Shown here one piece after another: positions 1 through 7,642 of a DNA stretch of 64,000 nt; within the stretch, counting starts at the first letter, position 1; the number at the start of each line of letters is the position of its first letter. The translations under genes and the position numbers were made by a program. The stretch is taken from NCBI RefSeq assembly GCF_011742165.1, contig NZ_JAAQTO010000013.1, positions 248,001 to 312,000 on the forward strand. The letters are read 5' to 3'. The stretch comes from Billgrantia bachuensis. GTDB taxonomy: Bacteria; Pseudomonadota; Gammaproteobacteria; Pseudomonadales; Halomonadaceae. The notes beneath the pieces are model-generated. The model made no database searches, was not told the origin of the DNA, and was given only the letters and a program-made list of their open reading frames with translations.

Positions 1-73
1 GCGCCACCGGCCCCGGAAAGATGATCAGGGCCGTAATCACGCCCACGTAGGTTATCCAGGTCCACCACTCCAC
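1..73 (-). CDS. LysE/RhtB family exporter, N-terminal part only
   Basis: Only the first 24 codons lie in the window and the gene runs off the left edge. A GTG at 73 opens a reading frame with a Trp-rich start, then a hydrophobic stretch that ends in F-P-G-P. This is the pattern at the N-terminus of LysE/RhtB amino-acid exporters, inner-membrane proteins that expel amino acids or homoserine lactones. AAGGAG lies 7 bases before the GTG, which decides the start; an ATG at 80 is in another frame and gives no hydrophobic segment. It follows the membrane protein at 148-588 on the same strand. Family assignment rests on very little sequence. Confidence 0.5.
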   Translation of the reverse strand, partial: MEWWTWITYVGVITALIIFPGPVA

Positions 74-147
74 GGGCCATCTCCTTGTAAATTACTATGT
101 CGCCTGCTGCATACGGCCAACGGCAAAGTTCGAGCTTACCGCAAAGG

Positions 148-588
148 CTATTGCTGCGCCTGAGTCGACAGGGACTCCCGGGGCGTTCGCAGCAGGTAGG
201 CAAGGTGAAGGAAGGGCACCAGCAGCGGGCTGGCAAATACCCCCAAGGCAATGATGACTCCCCACTCCGGCAGCTCCCAGCCGAAGGCGATCAGGCAGAA
301 GAGCATCAAGGAGACGCTCACCAACCCGGCGCCCATGCAGGCGGCTCGCCACCACCAGAGGGACTGCGTTCGCCGTGCCAGGTACGTGATTGCGGCACAC
401 CACAGCCCAACGATACCCAGCATGCCGACCAGCACGAAGAGCATGATCGCCAATTCTTCCGGCCCCCAGGGAAATCCTACCGTGCTCAGCAAGGCCAGTC
501 CGGAGAACAGGCAGAACAGGCTCACCGGCAGTGCCAGCAAGAGCATCTCGGCAACGATCAAAATCTTGTGGCACAACTGCCTGTTCAT
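148..588 (-). CDS. hypothetical four-helix membrane protein
   Basis: A 146-residue protein with four clear hydrophobic segments at about residues 10-35, 46-70, 82-104 and 110-132, short loops, and a polar C-terminal tail. I do not recognise a family and see no catalytic motif. The start is supported by AGGAAAG just upstream. An overlapping ORF on the same strand (95-634, another frame) is Arg/Ala-rich and has no membrane pattern, so it is rejected. It lies 75 bases upstream of the LysE-like start and could be cotranscribed with it. It is presumably an inner-membrane protein of unknown role. Confidence 0.6.
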   Translation of the reverse strand: MNRQLCHKILIVAEMLLLALPVSLFCLFSGLALLSTVGFPWGPEELAIMLFVLVGMLGIVGLWCAAITYLARRTQSLWWWRAACMGAGLVSVSLMLFCLIAFGWELPEWGVIIALGVFASPLLVPFLHLAYLLRTPRESLSTQAQQ

Positions 589-630
589 GTTCTTTCCTGC
601 TTCTTAGGCCATGCGGATACGGTGCCGAAC

Positions 631-951
631 TCAATCACAAAGATGTCGCGCAAAGAAATCGATTAGATACTCATGGTGAAGGTTCTCGCCGGCGCTACCG
701 GGTATGTGATCCTCCCCTTCGTAGTAGTGCACTTCGGGTTGGTGTCCATGCGCCTGGAGTCGTTGCTCCAGGCGCCTCGTCATCTCCACCGACCAGATAC
801 GATCCTTCGTCCCATGGGAAAGAAATAGCGGCCCCGGGTAGCGCTCCACCTCTATTAGCGTCGTCGGCAAGAGCCCTTCTTGGGAGCCTTTCCACGACCA
901 AGCACGCTTATTGCCATCCCAGGCCTGCCAGCCGGGATCGCCGGAGTCCAT
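631..951 (-). pseudogene. C-terminal remnant of an alpha/beta hydrolase (BAAT-like)
   Basis: The 106-residue frame matches only the last third of an alpha/beta hydrolase of the acyl-CoA thioester hydrolase/BAAT C-terminal type. It has a strand plus H-G-x-x-D context (L-S-H-G-T-K-D-R, residues about 44-51) supplying the catalytic Asp, and a later G-E-D-H-I supplying the catalytic His. The nucleophile elbow G-x-S-x-G, which should lie N-terminal, is missing, and the next gene upstream begins 40 bases away. It has a fair ribosome-binding site (AGGGAG), so it may still be translated, but it cannot form a complete triad. Most likely it is what remained after a deletion fused this end to the GDYXXLXY operon. 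Confidence 0.6.
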
Positions 952-991
952 GATGACTCCCTGTCGTTAGAAAAAATCTGAAAGCAGCGAT

Positions 992-1528
992 TTACCGCTC
1001 CATCTCTCCAAGTAACTCCAGCTCGGCATCATGCAGCGAAACCAGCAGAGGCTCGCCGCGGTCGTTGACACGGAACTGGCCAAAACGAGCGGGCTCGTAG
1101 CGCTCGGCATGGCCTTCCTGGAAGAAGAAGGCGTCGGTAGCGAAGCGCACGCGGCCGTTACGCATCCGGTAGCGCAGGCGCATTTCGTCGGAGCCCAGTG
1201 CCTCCTCCCCTGTGCCCAGACGCAGGAAATGCGCCACGCGCTGCGCGTCCAGGCGAACGACCACGTGCCCATCGGTGGCATCTATCTCGCCGTTCTCCAA
1301 GCGGCTTTCGTGCAGCGCATCCTGAATGCGGTTGCCGATATCGAAATTCAGCGCCATGTAGTCGCCCTGCATCAGCGAGCGCGGGTCCACCGGCGCCAGC
1401 TCCAGATACACCACATCGCCTTCGGCCAGGTGGCGCTCCTTGGCCCAGATGCTCCAGTTGACCAGCACCAGGATCAGCACCAGGGTCGCCGCCACTACGA
1501 TCCTGTTCAGCTTGGCTGTCGCCATCAT
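992..1528 (-). CDS. GDYXXLXY domain protein
   Basis: A 178-residue protein with one N-terminal membrane anchor (about residues 8-28) and a periplasmic domain carrying the family signature G-D-Y-M-A-L-N-F at about residue 55, preceded by the usual V-D-P-R-S-L-M-Q. Function is unknown for the family (PF14345). These genes normally sit directly after DUF2157 and DUF4401 genes, and the start here overlaps the DUF4401 stop as ATGA, so the two are translationally coupled. The last partner, DUF2157, lies 2.6 kb away (see 2598-5248). The family assignment is firm. Confidence 0.85.
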   Translation of the reverse strand: MMATAKLNRIVVAATLVLILVLVNWSIWAKERHLAEGDVVYLELAPVDPRSLMQGDYMALNFDIGNRIQDALHESRLENGEIDATDGHVVVRLDAQRVAHFLRLGTGEEALGSDEMRLRYRMRNGRVRFATDAFFFQEGHAERYEPARFGQFRVNDRGEPLLVSLHDAELELLGEMER

Positions 1529-2601
1529 TGGTCCGCGCCCTCCGCCTCACCGGCCCGCCAGCCGTGCCGCATGGCCCAGCGTATTGCCAGCATCATTACA
1601 CCAAGGGCAAACAGCGTCATTGCTTTAGTCAACAAGGTCGCCTCGAGCCAGTAGTAGTAGTTCGAAATCGAGAGCAGCAGTAACAGTCCCCCAAACCCCA
1701 TGACCAGGCGATTGCCGATGGCAAAGCCCAGTACGACCACCACGGCGCCATGGCTCAGGCCATGGGCCTGGAGCGAGAGCAGCATCAGGACTGCCACGGC
1801 GCCATAGGCCGCCAAGCGTACGAACGGCGCGACTGCGCCGGCATGGTGCTGAAAAACGTACCGAAGCAGCAGCAACAGCGCCAGCATGCCCAGGGCATCC
1901 CCGGCCCAGGGCTCCAGCCAGTCCAGCCCGGTTCCCATGTAGTAGCGCCCAAGCAACAGTGATTGGCCGAAGTACTCCATGGCCTGGATGGCCAGCAATC
2001 CCAGCAAGAGGCCATAGCCCAGCGCCTGCACCGCCCGCAGACGGGCCGGCCAGCGAAACTCGTTGAGCCAGAGGGCAGTCAGCGCCAGCAGCACCAGGCC
2101 GCCGGCCAAGGATGGCGCTGACACGCCTTCGGCCAATGCCAGATAGAGTGCCAGGCTCGCCGCGAAGGCTGAGAAACCACGGTGGGTCAGGCTCGGCATG
2201 GCCAGGGCCAGGATGACCTGGAGCAACAGCAACGACCACCAGAAGCTGGCGCTCATGTCGCCCAGGGCATTACCCGCCGCCCAGGCCACCAGCATCTGCC
2301 CCGCCAGGCTAGCGGCCAGCGCCAGGTGCTCCCGGAAATCGCCGGGCGTCGTCTGCAGCAGGCCGTAGGCGGCTCCGATCAGCAGCAGCCCAAATCCTCC
2401 CGCGGCGATGCTGTCCTCGATCACGGTGAATAGCCCCAGGGCAACGAAGCCCAGCAAGAACAGGGCCGCCAGCCAGCCCGAGAACGCCTGCAACGCACGC
2501 ACAAACCAGGGTGTCTCGAGTGCCGGCTCGCCATCGCCCTCCGTTACCGGAATGCCGGCCCGGCCAAGTCGCTCTTTGAGAGGCGTGATGGAACGGCTCA
2601 T
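1525..2601 (-). CDS. DUF4401 polytopic membrane protein
   Basis: A 358-residue inner-membrane protein with about ten hydrophobic segments filling residues 35-345 and short cytoplasmic ends. It matches the DUF4401 family, which has no known activity and is genetically tied to DUF2157 and GDYXXLXY proteins. Its ATG lies in a T-C-A-T-G-A string shared with the stop of the preceding LysR gene. Its 3' end overlaps the GDYXXLXY start by 4 bases. In the usual arrangement the DUF2157 stop would occupy the place now taken by the LysR stop, so the gene now depends on read-through from the inserted module or an internal promoter. Confidence 0.8.
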   Translation of the reverse strand: MSRSITPLKERLGRAGIPVTEGDGEPALETPWFVRALQAFSGWLAALFLLGFVALGLFTVIEDSIAAGGFGLLLIGAAYGLLQTTPGDFREHLALAASLAGQMLVAWAAGNALGDMSASFWWSLLLLQVILALAMPSLTHRGFSAFAASLALYLALAEGVSAPSLAGGLVLLALTALWLNEFRWPARLRAVQALGYGLLLGLLAIQAMEYFGQSLLLGRYYMGTGLDWLEPWAGDALGMLALLLLLRYVFQHHAGAVAPFVRLAAYGAVAVLMLLSLQAHGLSHGAVVVVLGFAIGNRLVMGFGGLLLLLSISNYYYWLEATLLTKAMTLFALGVMMLAIRWAMRHGWRAGEAEGADQ

Positions 2602-2603
2602 GA
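2594..2603. repeat. left copy of 10-bp direct repeat bounding an inserted module
   Basis: CGGCTCATGA here is identical to 5239-5248. This copy contains the start codon of the DUF4401 gene and the stop codon of the LysR gene, both on the minus strand. The pair marks the exact borders of the LysR/MBL/DsbA-like module. Confidence 0.7.
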
Positions 2604-3542
2604 AGATGTCTCCCTATGAGTGGCCCGAGTCGTATCGATATCGCGATCCCAGGGTGCCACATCGCCGCCGAGCCGTTCGGCCAGAAAGTCTATCATCGCC
2701 CGCAGCAGCAATGGCTGATAGTGGCGCGACAGGTACACGGCATGAATCCCCAGCAACTCGGGCTCCCAGGCCGGCAATACGGGCACCAGGCGGCTCTGGC
2801 GCAAGTCGTCGGCGACGAAATAGGTCGGCAGCAGCGCGATGCCGGCGCCGGCCAGCGCAGCCACGCGCACCACGCCAGCCTCATTGCTGGACAGCCTTCC
2901 CGCCACCGGTACGGTCACGCTGCGGCCTTCCCGGCGCAGGGTAATCTTGCTGCGGCTCACATAGGCGTGTTCCACATTGGCGTGTTCGGCCAGTTGCTCG
3001 GGTGTTGTCGGCATGCCGTGCCGCTTCGCATAGTCGGGCGACGCGCACAGTACCGAGCGGCAGGAACACAGCTTTCTCGCCACCAACGACTCGTCAAGCT
3101 GATTGGTAATGCGTACCGCCAGGTCCACCCGTTCCTCTACCAGGTTGACGGCCCGCTCCAGCACCAGCAGTTCGACCTGCGCTTGCGGGTGACCGTCAAG
3201 AAATTCCGCCACTGCCTCCGCGAGCCAGGCCTGGGCGAACGACTGGCTGGTGGCGATGCGCAGCCGGCCACGGGGCTCGATGCTGCGCACACCGGCGGCG
3301 ACCTGCGCTTCATCCGCCAGATCCAGCATCTGGCGACAGCGTGACAGTGCCTCGTGGCCGGCGTCGGTCAGCGCAATGCGGCGCGTCGTGCGGTGCAGCA
3401 GCCGCACGCCCAGCCAGCGCTCCAGGCTCTCGAGATAGCGGCTGGCCATTGCCCGCGACATATCCAGTGCCTCGGCGGCCGCGGTCACGCTGCCGCGCTC
3501 GGTCACCGCAACGAACACCTGCATGGCAGTGAAACGATCCAT
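2598..3542 (-). CDS. LysR family transcriptional regulator
   Basis: A 314-residue protein with a typical N-terminal winged helix-turn-helix (residues 1-60, S-V-T-A-A-A-E-A-L-D-M-S-R-A-M-A-S-R-Y) and a C-terminal effector domain from about residue 90. LysR proteins bind small effectors and usually regulate a divergent neighbour, here the MBL-fold gene at 3660. The intergenic region has a TTGAC/GTCAA dyad (3560-3577) of the T-N11-A type. Its stop codon lies inside the 10-bp repeat and overlaps the DUF4401 start, suggesting that the module was inserted there. The effector is unknown. Confidence 0.85.
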   Translation of the reverse strand: MDRFTAMQVFVAVTERGSVTAAAEALDMSRAMASRYLESLERWLGVRLLHRTTRRIALTDAGHEALSRCRQMLDLADEAQVAAGVRSIEPRGRLRIATSQSFAQAWLAEAVAEFLDGHPQAQVELLVLERAVNLVEERVDLAVRITNQLDESLVARKLCSCRSVLCASPDYAKRHGMPTTPEQLAEHANVEHAYVSRSKITLRREGRSVTVPVAGRLSSNEAGVVRVAALAGAGIALLPTYFVADDLRQSRLVPVLPAWEPELLGIHAVYLSRHYQPLLLRAMIDFLAERLGGDVAPWDRDIDTTRATHRETSS

Positions 3543-3559
3543 CTATTTGCTCGATCTGG

Positions 3560-3577
3560 TTGACAAACTGTCGTCAA
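3560..3577. promoter_or_regulatory. putative LysR operator between divergent genes
   Basis: TTGAC and GTCAA arms are separated by 8 bases, giving a T-N11-A LysR-type dyad. The left arm begins with TTGACA, which could also serve as a -35 for the rightward MBL gene, though no convincing -10 follows at 17 bases. Confidence 0.4.
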
Positions 3578-3659
3578 GAATAGCGTATATCCCACCATTA
3601 CGAACCAATATCCTGTGCCGACCCAACCACTCGTTTTACTCACCTTGCAGGATAATGCG

Positions 3660-4562
3660 ATGAAAAACTCCCTCTCTCCGAGCCGCTGGTTCATCCTCGC
3701 CATTACATCGCTGGGCTTCGTGTCCGCCAACGCCGCCGCGCAGACCGACGAGACCACCACGGCACCGCTGACGCTGCAGGTCTATAACGCCGATGCCGGC
3801 AGCTTCCACGTCAATGCCGTACTGGTGTCCGGCGAGAGCGACGCCGTGCTGCTGGATACCGGCTTTACCCGTGCCGACGCACTGCGCATTGCGGCCATGG
3901 TGTTGGACAGCGGGAAAAACCTGCAAACGATCTACATCAGCCAGGCCGACCCGGATTATTACTTCGGCATCGACGTCCTCAAGCAGTTTTTCCCCGACGC
4001 GGAGGTGATAGCCACTGAGCCGACGGTGGAGAAGATCGAGGCCACCCTGTCGACCAAGTTGCAGGTGTGGGGCCCGCGGATGGGTGCCAACGCACCGCAG
4101 CAGGTGCCACTACCCGAGGTGCTGCCCGGCAACACGATCATGCTTGAGGACCAGGTACTGGAAATCCGCGGCCTGGACGACAGCCTGCCGCACCGGAGCT
4201 ATGTGTGGATCCCGTCGATCGAAGCGGTGGCCGGTGGCGTGAACGTATACGCCGGTCTGCATGCATGGACCGCCGATGCCCAAACAGCGGCGGAGCGCGC
4301 AGCCTGGGTAGGGAAACTGGATGACATCGCCGAGCTGAATCCGGCCATCGTGATACCGGGCCACTCGCTTCCCGGCCTGCCGCAGGATGCTTCGCAGTTG
4401 GCTTACACCAAGGACTACTTGCAGCGCTTCGAGGCGGAATTGGCCCAATCCGAGGACAGCGCAGCACTGATCGAGGCGATGCAGGACGCCTATCCGCAAG
4501 CGGGCCTGGGCATCGCGCTGGAGATCGGTGCCAAGGTCAACACGGGTGAGATGGAGTGGTAA
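3660..4562 (+). CDS. exported MBL-fold protein with degenerate metal motif
   Basis: A 300-residue protein starting with a Sec signal peptide (residues 1-28, ending A-N-A-A-A-Q). The core resembles a metallo-beta-lactamase fold: L-L-D-T-G-F near residue 65, then the position of the zinc motif, then a P-G-H near residue 240. The canonical H-x-H-x-D-H reads S-Q-A-D-P-D-Y at residues 94-100, so the main metal-binding histidines are absent. Hydrolase activity is therefore doubtful; a binding or chaperone role is possible. The ATG at 3660 was chosen because it begins the signal peptide. The DsbA-like gene follows 5 bases after the stop, implying one operon under the divergent LysR. Confidence 0.75.
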   Translation: MKNSLSPSRWFILAITSLGFVSANAAAQTDETTTAPLTLQVYNADAGSFHVNAVLVSGESDAVLLDTGFTRADALRIAAMVLDSGKNLQTIYISQADPDYYFGIDVLKQFFPDAEVIATEPTVEKIEATLSTKLQVWGPRMGANAPQQVPLPEVLPGNTIMLEDQVLEIRGLDDSLPHRSYVWIPSIEAVAGGVNVYAGLHAWTADAQTAAERAAWVGKLDDIAELNPAIVIPGHSLPGLPQDASQLAYTKDYLQRFEAELAQSEDSAALIEAMQDAYPQAGLGIALEIGAKVNTGEMEW

Positions 4563-4567
4563 TTCCC

Positions 4568-5248
4568 ATGAGCGAACAGACAACCTCTTCCCGCCCCGGC
4601 ACCTCCGGGGCGGTAACCCTGCACTACATTCTCGACCCGCTGTGCGGCTGGTGCTACGCCGTTGCACCGCTGGTCCAGGCGGCCCATCAAGTGCTGCCGA
4701 TACAGCTACACGCCGGCGGAATGATGGCCGGCCCCAACCGTCGTCCCGTGACGCCACAGCTGCGCCAGATGGTAGAACCGCACGACCGGCGGATTGCCCA
4801 GCTCAGCGGCCAGCCGTTTGGAGAAGCCTATCGCGACGGCCTGCTCTGCGACCAAAGCGCCGTCTTCGACTCCGAGCCGCCGATTACCGCCATTCTGGCG
4901 GCCGATGAGCTCGCCGGCCGTGGGCTGGATCTGTTGGCGCGCATTCAGACAGCCCACTACGTCGAGGGCCGGCGCATCGCCGACCCAGCGGTGCTACGCA
5001 TCTTGGCACGTGATATCGGACTCGACGGGCCCACCTTCGACGCAGCCTATGCCGCACAGCAGGGCGAGCCGACCCAGGCGCATATTCGCGCCAGCCGGGA
5101 GCTGCTGGCCTGCGTGAATGGGGCGGGGTTTCCGACACTGGTACTCGAGCGCGAAGGCCGCCACGAGGTCGTGGACATCATGGGGTATCTCGGCCAGCCG
5201 TCGGCTTGGCGGAGCCATCTCACCAAGGTGTCACGCAGCGGCTCATGA
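4568..5248 (+). CDS. DsbA-family (FrnE-like) thioredoxin-fold protein
   Basis: A 226-residue protein with C-G-W-C at residues 26-29 immediately after the first strand (L-D-P-L-C-G-W-C-Y), and a G-F-P-T-L cis-proline loop near residue 190. Helical insertions between them are as in DsbA/FrnE-type disulfide oxidoreductases or 2-hydroxychromene isomerase relatives. There is no signal peptide, so it is cytoplasmic. A GTG at 4556 could extend it by 4 residues. It is cotranscribed with the MBL-fold gene. Its stop codon lies in the right copy of the 10-bp repeat and abuts the DUF2157 stop on the other strand. A redox or thiol-detoxification role is likely, but the substrate is unknown. Confidence 0.75.
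   Translation: MSEQTTSSRPGTSGAVTLHYILDPLCGWCYAVAPLVQAAHQVLPIQLHAGGMMAGPNRRPVTPQLRQMVEPHDRRIAQLSGQPFGEAYRDGLLCDQSAVFDSEPPITAILAADELAGRGLDLLARIQTAHYVEGRRIADPAVLRILARDIGLDGPTFDAAYAAQQGEPTQAHIRASRELLACVNGAGFPTLVLEREGRHEVVDIMGYLGQPSAWRSHLTKVSRSGS
5239..5248. repeat. right copy of 10-bp direct repeat bounding an inserted module
   Basis: CGGCTCATGA, identical to 2594-2603. It contains the stop codons of the DsbA-like gene (plus strand) and of the DUF2157 gene (minus strand). If the interval 2604-5248 is removed, the DUF2157 stop and DUF4401 start merge into a standard ATGA overlap. Confidence 0.7.
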
Positions 5249-6241
5249 CGACATCTCGACATGCAGCCGCTTGAGCCAGAACGCCGCCGCGGCCCCCAGC
5301 CCCAGCACCACCACGGCCAGCAGCAGGAAACCACCCGCCTCGGCCTGCCACAGCAAGTGGCGGGCCAGGAATAGCGTAACGACCGTGATGACCGACAGGC
5401 AGCCGCCCGCCAGCATGAACAGGTCGGCTCGCCAGTGACGGTAGATGGCGTAGAGCGCCGTCAGCCAGAACGGATAGATCAGCATGGCAGGCGAGACATC
5501 GGCCCGCTCATCGAAGATCAAGACAATCAACAGCAGGGTCAGGGGAATGCCGCTGCCCAGCGCCAGCAGGCGCGTGGCCCATCCGGCCGCCAGCCAGCGC
5601 CAGCGCTGCGCGCCCAGCTCCCACAGTGCCAACGCCACGGTATTGAGTGCGAACATCCCCCACAGGGCGGCGGTGTCGCTATCGAAAAAGAGATCGAACG
5701 CCCCGCCCCAGGTGCGGAAGTAGAGCGCCAGCGCAAGATTGAGCAGCCCCAGCCACAGGATCCAGAGCGCATCGAAGCGCGCCACCACCACCCAGGGAAG
5801 CATCAACAGCGCCCAGAAGAAGAACAGCTGCCACGGATCGGCGCCGGTCTGGTACACCTGGCCGAACAGCGCCAGCAGCACGCCCAGCAGCAGCGAGGCC
5901 GCCATGAGTGCCGCCCGCGCCACGATGTTCTCCACTACGCTGTCATTCGCTGTGCCGCGCCCTGCCGCCCACCAGTAGACGCCGATGGCCACCACCAGCG
6001 CCGCCTGCACCAGTCCGAAGCGCAGCCAGCGCCCCATCTCGGTCCAGTTGAAGGCGATCAGGAACATCAACGCGCCGGCCAGCGCCAGCGTGCCCAGCCA
6101 CAGCAGCAGCCGATCCAGGAACACCGCCCAGGCCCGCCGCGAAGGGTGGAGCCCGGAAAGCGCGACCGCCCGCGCCACCTGCTCTCGCGGAATTGCCCCG
6201 CGCTCGATCAATGCCGCCAGCTCACGGCGAATGGAGGCCAT
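5243..6241 (-). CDS. DUF2157 polytopic membrane protein
   Basis: A 332-residue protein with a soluble N-terminal segment (residues 1-40, containing the helical R-R-E-L-A-A-L-I-E-R-G pattern typical of DUF2157) followed by about ten membrane helices. Function is unknown. In related genomes it heads a three-gene unit with DUF4401 and GDYXXLXY proteins; here those partners begin at 2601 and the space between is filled by an unrelated module. The 3' ends of this gene and the DsbA-like gene overlap by 6 bases. Confidence 0.8.
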   Translation of the reverse strand: MASIRRELAALIERGAIPREQVARAVALSGLHPSRRAWAVFLDRLLLWLGTLALAGALMFLIAFNWTEMGRWLRFGLVQAALVVAIGVYWWAAGRGTANDSVVENIVARAALMAASLLLGVLLALFGQVYQTGADPWQLFFFWALLMLPWVVVARFDALWILWLGLLNLALALYFRTWGGAFDLFFDSDTAALWGMFALNTVALALWELGAQRWRWLAAGWATRLLALGSGIPLTLLLIVLIFDERADVSPAMLIYPFWLTALYAIYRHWRADLFMLAGGCLSVITVVTLFLARHLLWQAEAGGFLLLAVVVLGLGAAAAFWLKRLHVEMSS

Positions 6242-6295
6242 GTCGTTTCCCTAATGTGGTGGCTCGTAACGCGATACTTCGGTTCCCATTACGCA

Positions 6296-6781
6296 TCACA
6301 ATCCCTCCAGGACCCGCTGCGCCTCGGCGATTTCGTGCTGACCGTACACCCGCACGTCGTGTCGGCGAAGCAACGTCGCGGTAACACCGGCACCGGGTCT
6401 CTTGGTGCCCGAGAAGCTGCCATCGTATATCTGCGTACTGCCGCAGGAGGGGCTGTGTTCGGTCAGGACCGCCACCTTGATTCCATGCCGTCGGCATAGC
6501 TGGAGCGCCAGCGAGGCCCCCTTCAGGAAAGCCTCGGTGAGATTCTCACCGCAACGATCGACGATCTGCGCCGAACCGGCCAGAACGCCGGCTCCGTCGC
6601 CGGCGATGATCTCGGCCGGCGCGCGCGGTGTGGGCAGGCCGGCGTCGACCTCGGGGCACACCGACACCACTCGGCCCTCGGCTTGCCACTTTTCAAGTAT
6701 CTCCGATGACAGCGTCTTGGCGCCGCCATCGTAGCGAACCCGCTTGCCCAGCAGGCAAGCGCTGACCAGTACCTTCTCCAT
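6296..6781 (-). CDS. DUF523 / TudS-like iron-sulfur desulfidase
   Basis: A 161-residue protein covering the whole DUF523 domain. The three conserved cysteines are visible: V-S-A-C-L-L-G at residue 9, S-V-C-P-E near residue 42, and S-P-S-C-G-S near residue 111. In the characterised member TudS, equivalent cysteines hold a [4Fe-4S] cluster that removes sulfur from thiouracil; whether this protein acts on the same substrate is inference. It is cytoplasmic. It is in line with the lipoprotein gene upstream (24-base gap) and may share its transcript. Confidence 0.8.
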   Translation of the reverse strand: MEKVLVSACLLGKRVRYDGGAKTLSSEILEKWQAEGRVVSVCPEVDAGLPTPRAPAEIIAGDGAGVLAGSAQIVDRCGENLTEAFLKGASLALQLCRRHGIKVAVLTEHSPSCGSTQIYDGSFSGTKRPGAGVTATLLRRHDVRVYGQHEIAEAQRVLEGL

Positions 6782-6805
6782 GCCCTTCCTCTTCCAACCG
6801 AGCCC

Positions 6806-7579
6806 TCATTCTCGACCGCGATAGCGCGGCTTGGCGATACCCTCGAGTTCAGCGAGGGGAATGTGGAGCTCCGGCTGGCCGACGGCGTAGGGGGCGATCT
6901 CGTAGACGTTGTACCTGACCGCCCAGGCCGACTCCAGCGGCGCCACGTTGCGATTCTCGCTCAGTGGCCAGTTGGCGGCGAAGGTATCATCCTGCCCCAG
7001 CTCCTGAAGCCAGCGCTCATGAGCGCGGGCCAGAGCCACCCGGAATGCAGCTTCCTGATCCTCAAGAAGCATGTCCTCGAGGGTGACCACCTGCCCAATA
7101 CGCTCATCGATGACCATGAACTCGGTCAACGGCATGCCATGGGCCTGCCCCGCGTAGTAGACGTAGCCATCCAGCTCGATGATCAACAGCTCGTCATGCC
7201 GGGCCAAGGCCTTCGCCTCGAGCCCAACACGGCTGGAGGAGTGCGTGGCATACTGGCGTGTTTCCTTGGCCTCTTTGAAGAAGGCCTCGGCGAAGGCCTC
7301 CCAGGAATCGGTCGGCCACTCGGTCTCGCCACCGGTAATGCCCTGCCCCATGAGGAGCAGCCGCGTGCGCACATGGTCACTCAATTCCGGCGAATCGGGG
7401 AAGTGCAGCGCACTCACTTCCACCTTCGCGCAGCGTTCCTCCGGGCAATCGGTTTCCACGAAACTCGCCTCGAAGGGCTCGTAAGCGATCTCGCTCGCCT
7501 GAAGCGGTATTTCCTCGGCCTGGCACCCGGCCAGCACCATCAGCACCGCGGCCAGCACGGCAGTTTTGCGACACGACAT
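6806..7579 (-). CDS. DUF3298 (RsiV-like) lipoprotein
   Basis: A 257-residue secreted lipoprotein. The start at 7579 gives a short basic N-terminus, a hydrophobic stretch and the lipobox L-A-G-C, so Cys about 18 is acylated; GGAG lies 9 bases upstream. The mature part has the DUF4163/DUF3298 layout known from RsiV-type and PdaC-type proteins: a beta-rich N-terminal part, then A-H-G-M near the middle, then a segment ending in the I-A-P-Y-A-x-G-x-x-x-x-x-I-P-L motif typical of DUF3298. The domain may bind peptidoglycan or lysozyme-like ligands in relatives; no partner sigma factor is present here. Confidence 0.75.
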   Translation of the reverse strand: MSCRKTAVLAAVLMVLAGCQAEEIPLQASEIAYEPFEASFVETDCPEERCAKVEVSALHFPDSPELSDHVRTRLLLMGQGITGGETEWPTDSWEAFAEAFFKEAKETRQYATHSSSRVGLEAKALARHDELLIIELDGYVYYAGQAHGMPLTEFMVIDERIGQVVTLEDMLLEDQEAAFRVALARAHERWLQELGQDDTFAANWPLSENRNVAPLESAWAVRYNVYEIAPYAVGQPELHIPLAELEGIAKPRYRGRE

Positions 7580-7642
7580 CCTGCACTTCTCCCTGTCAAG
7601 CGACCCCATGTCGCCTCGTTGCTCCACTCGTCCGGCCGCGGC

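Noticed and set aside
95..634. 179-codon frame overlapping the small membrane protein at 148-588
   Set aside because: Arg/Ala-rich product without hydrophobic segments; the other frame gives a convincing four-helix protein with a ribosome-binding site.
5435..6499. 354-codon open frame on the plus strand
   Set aside because: Antisense to DUF2157; Gln/Arg-rich translation typical of the reverse of membrane-helix codons.
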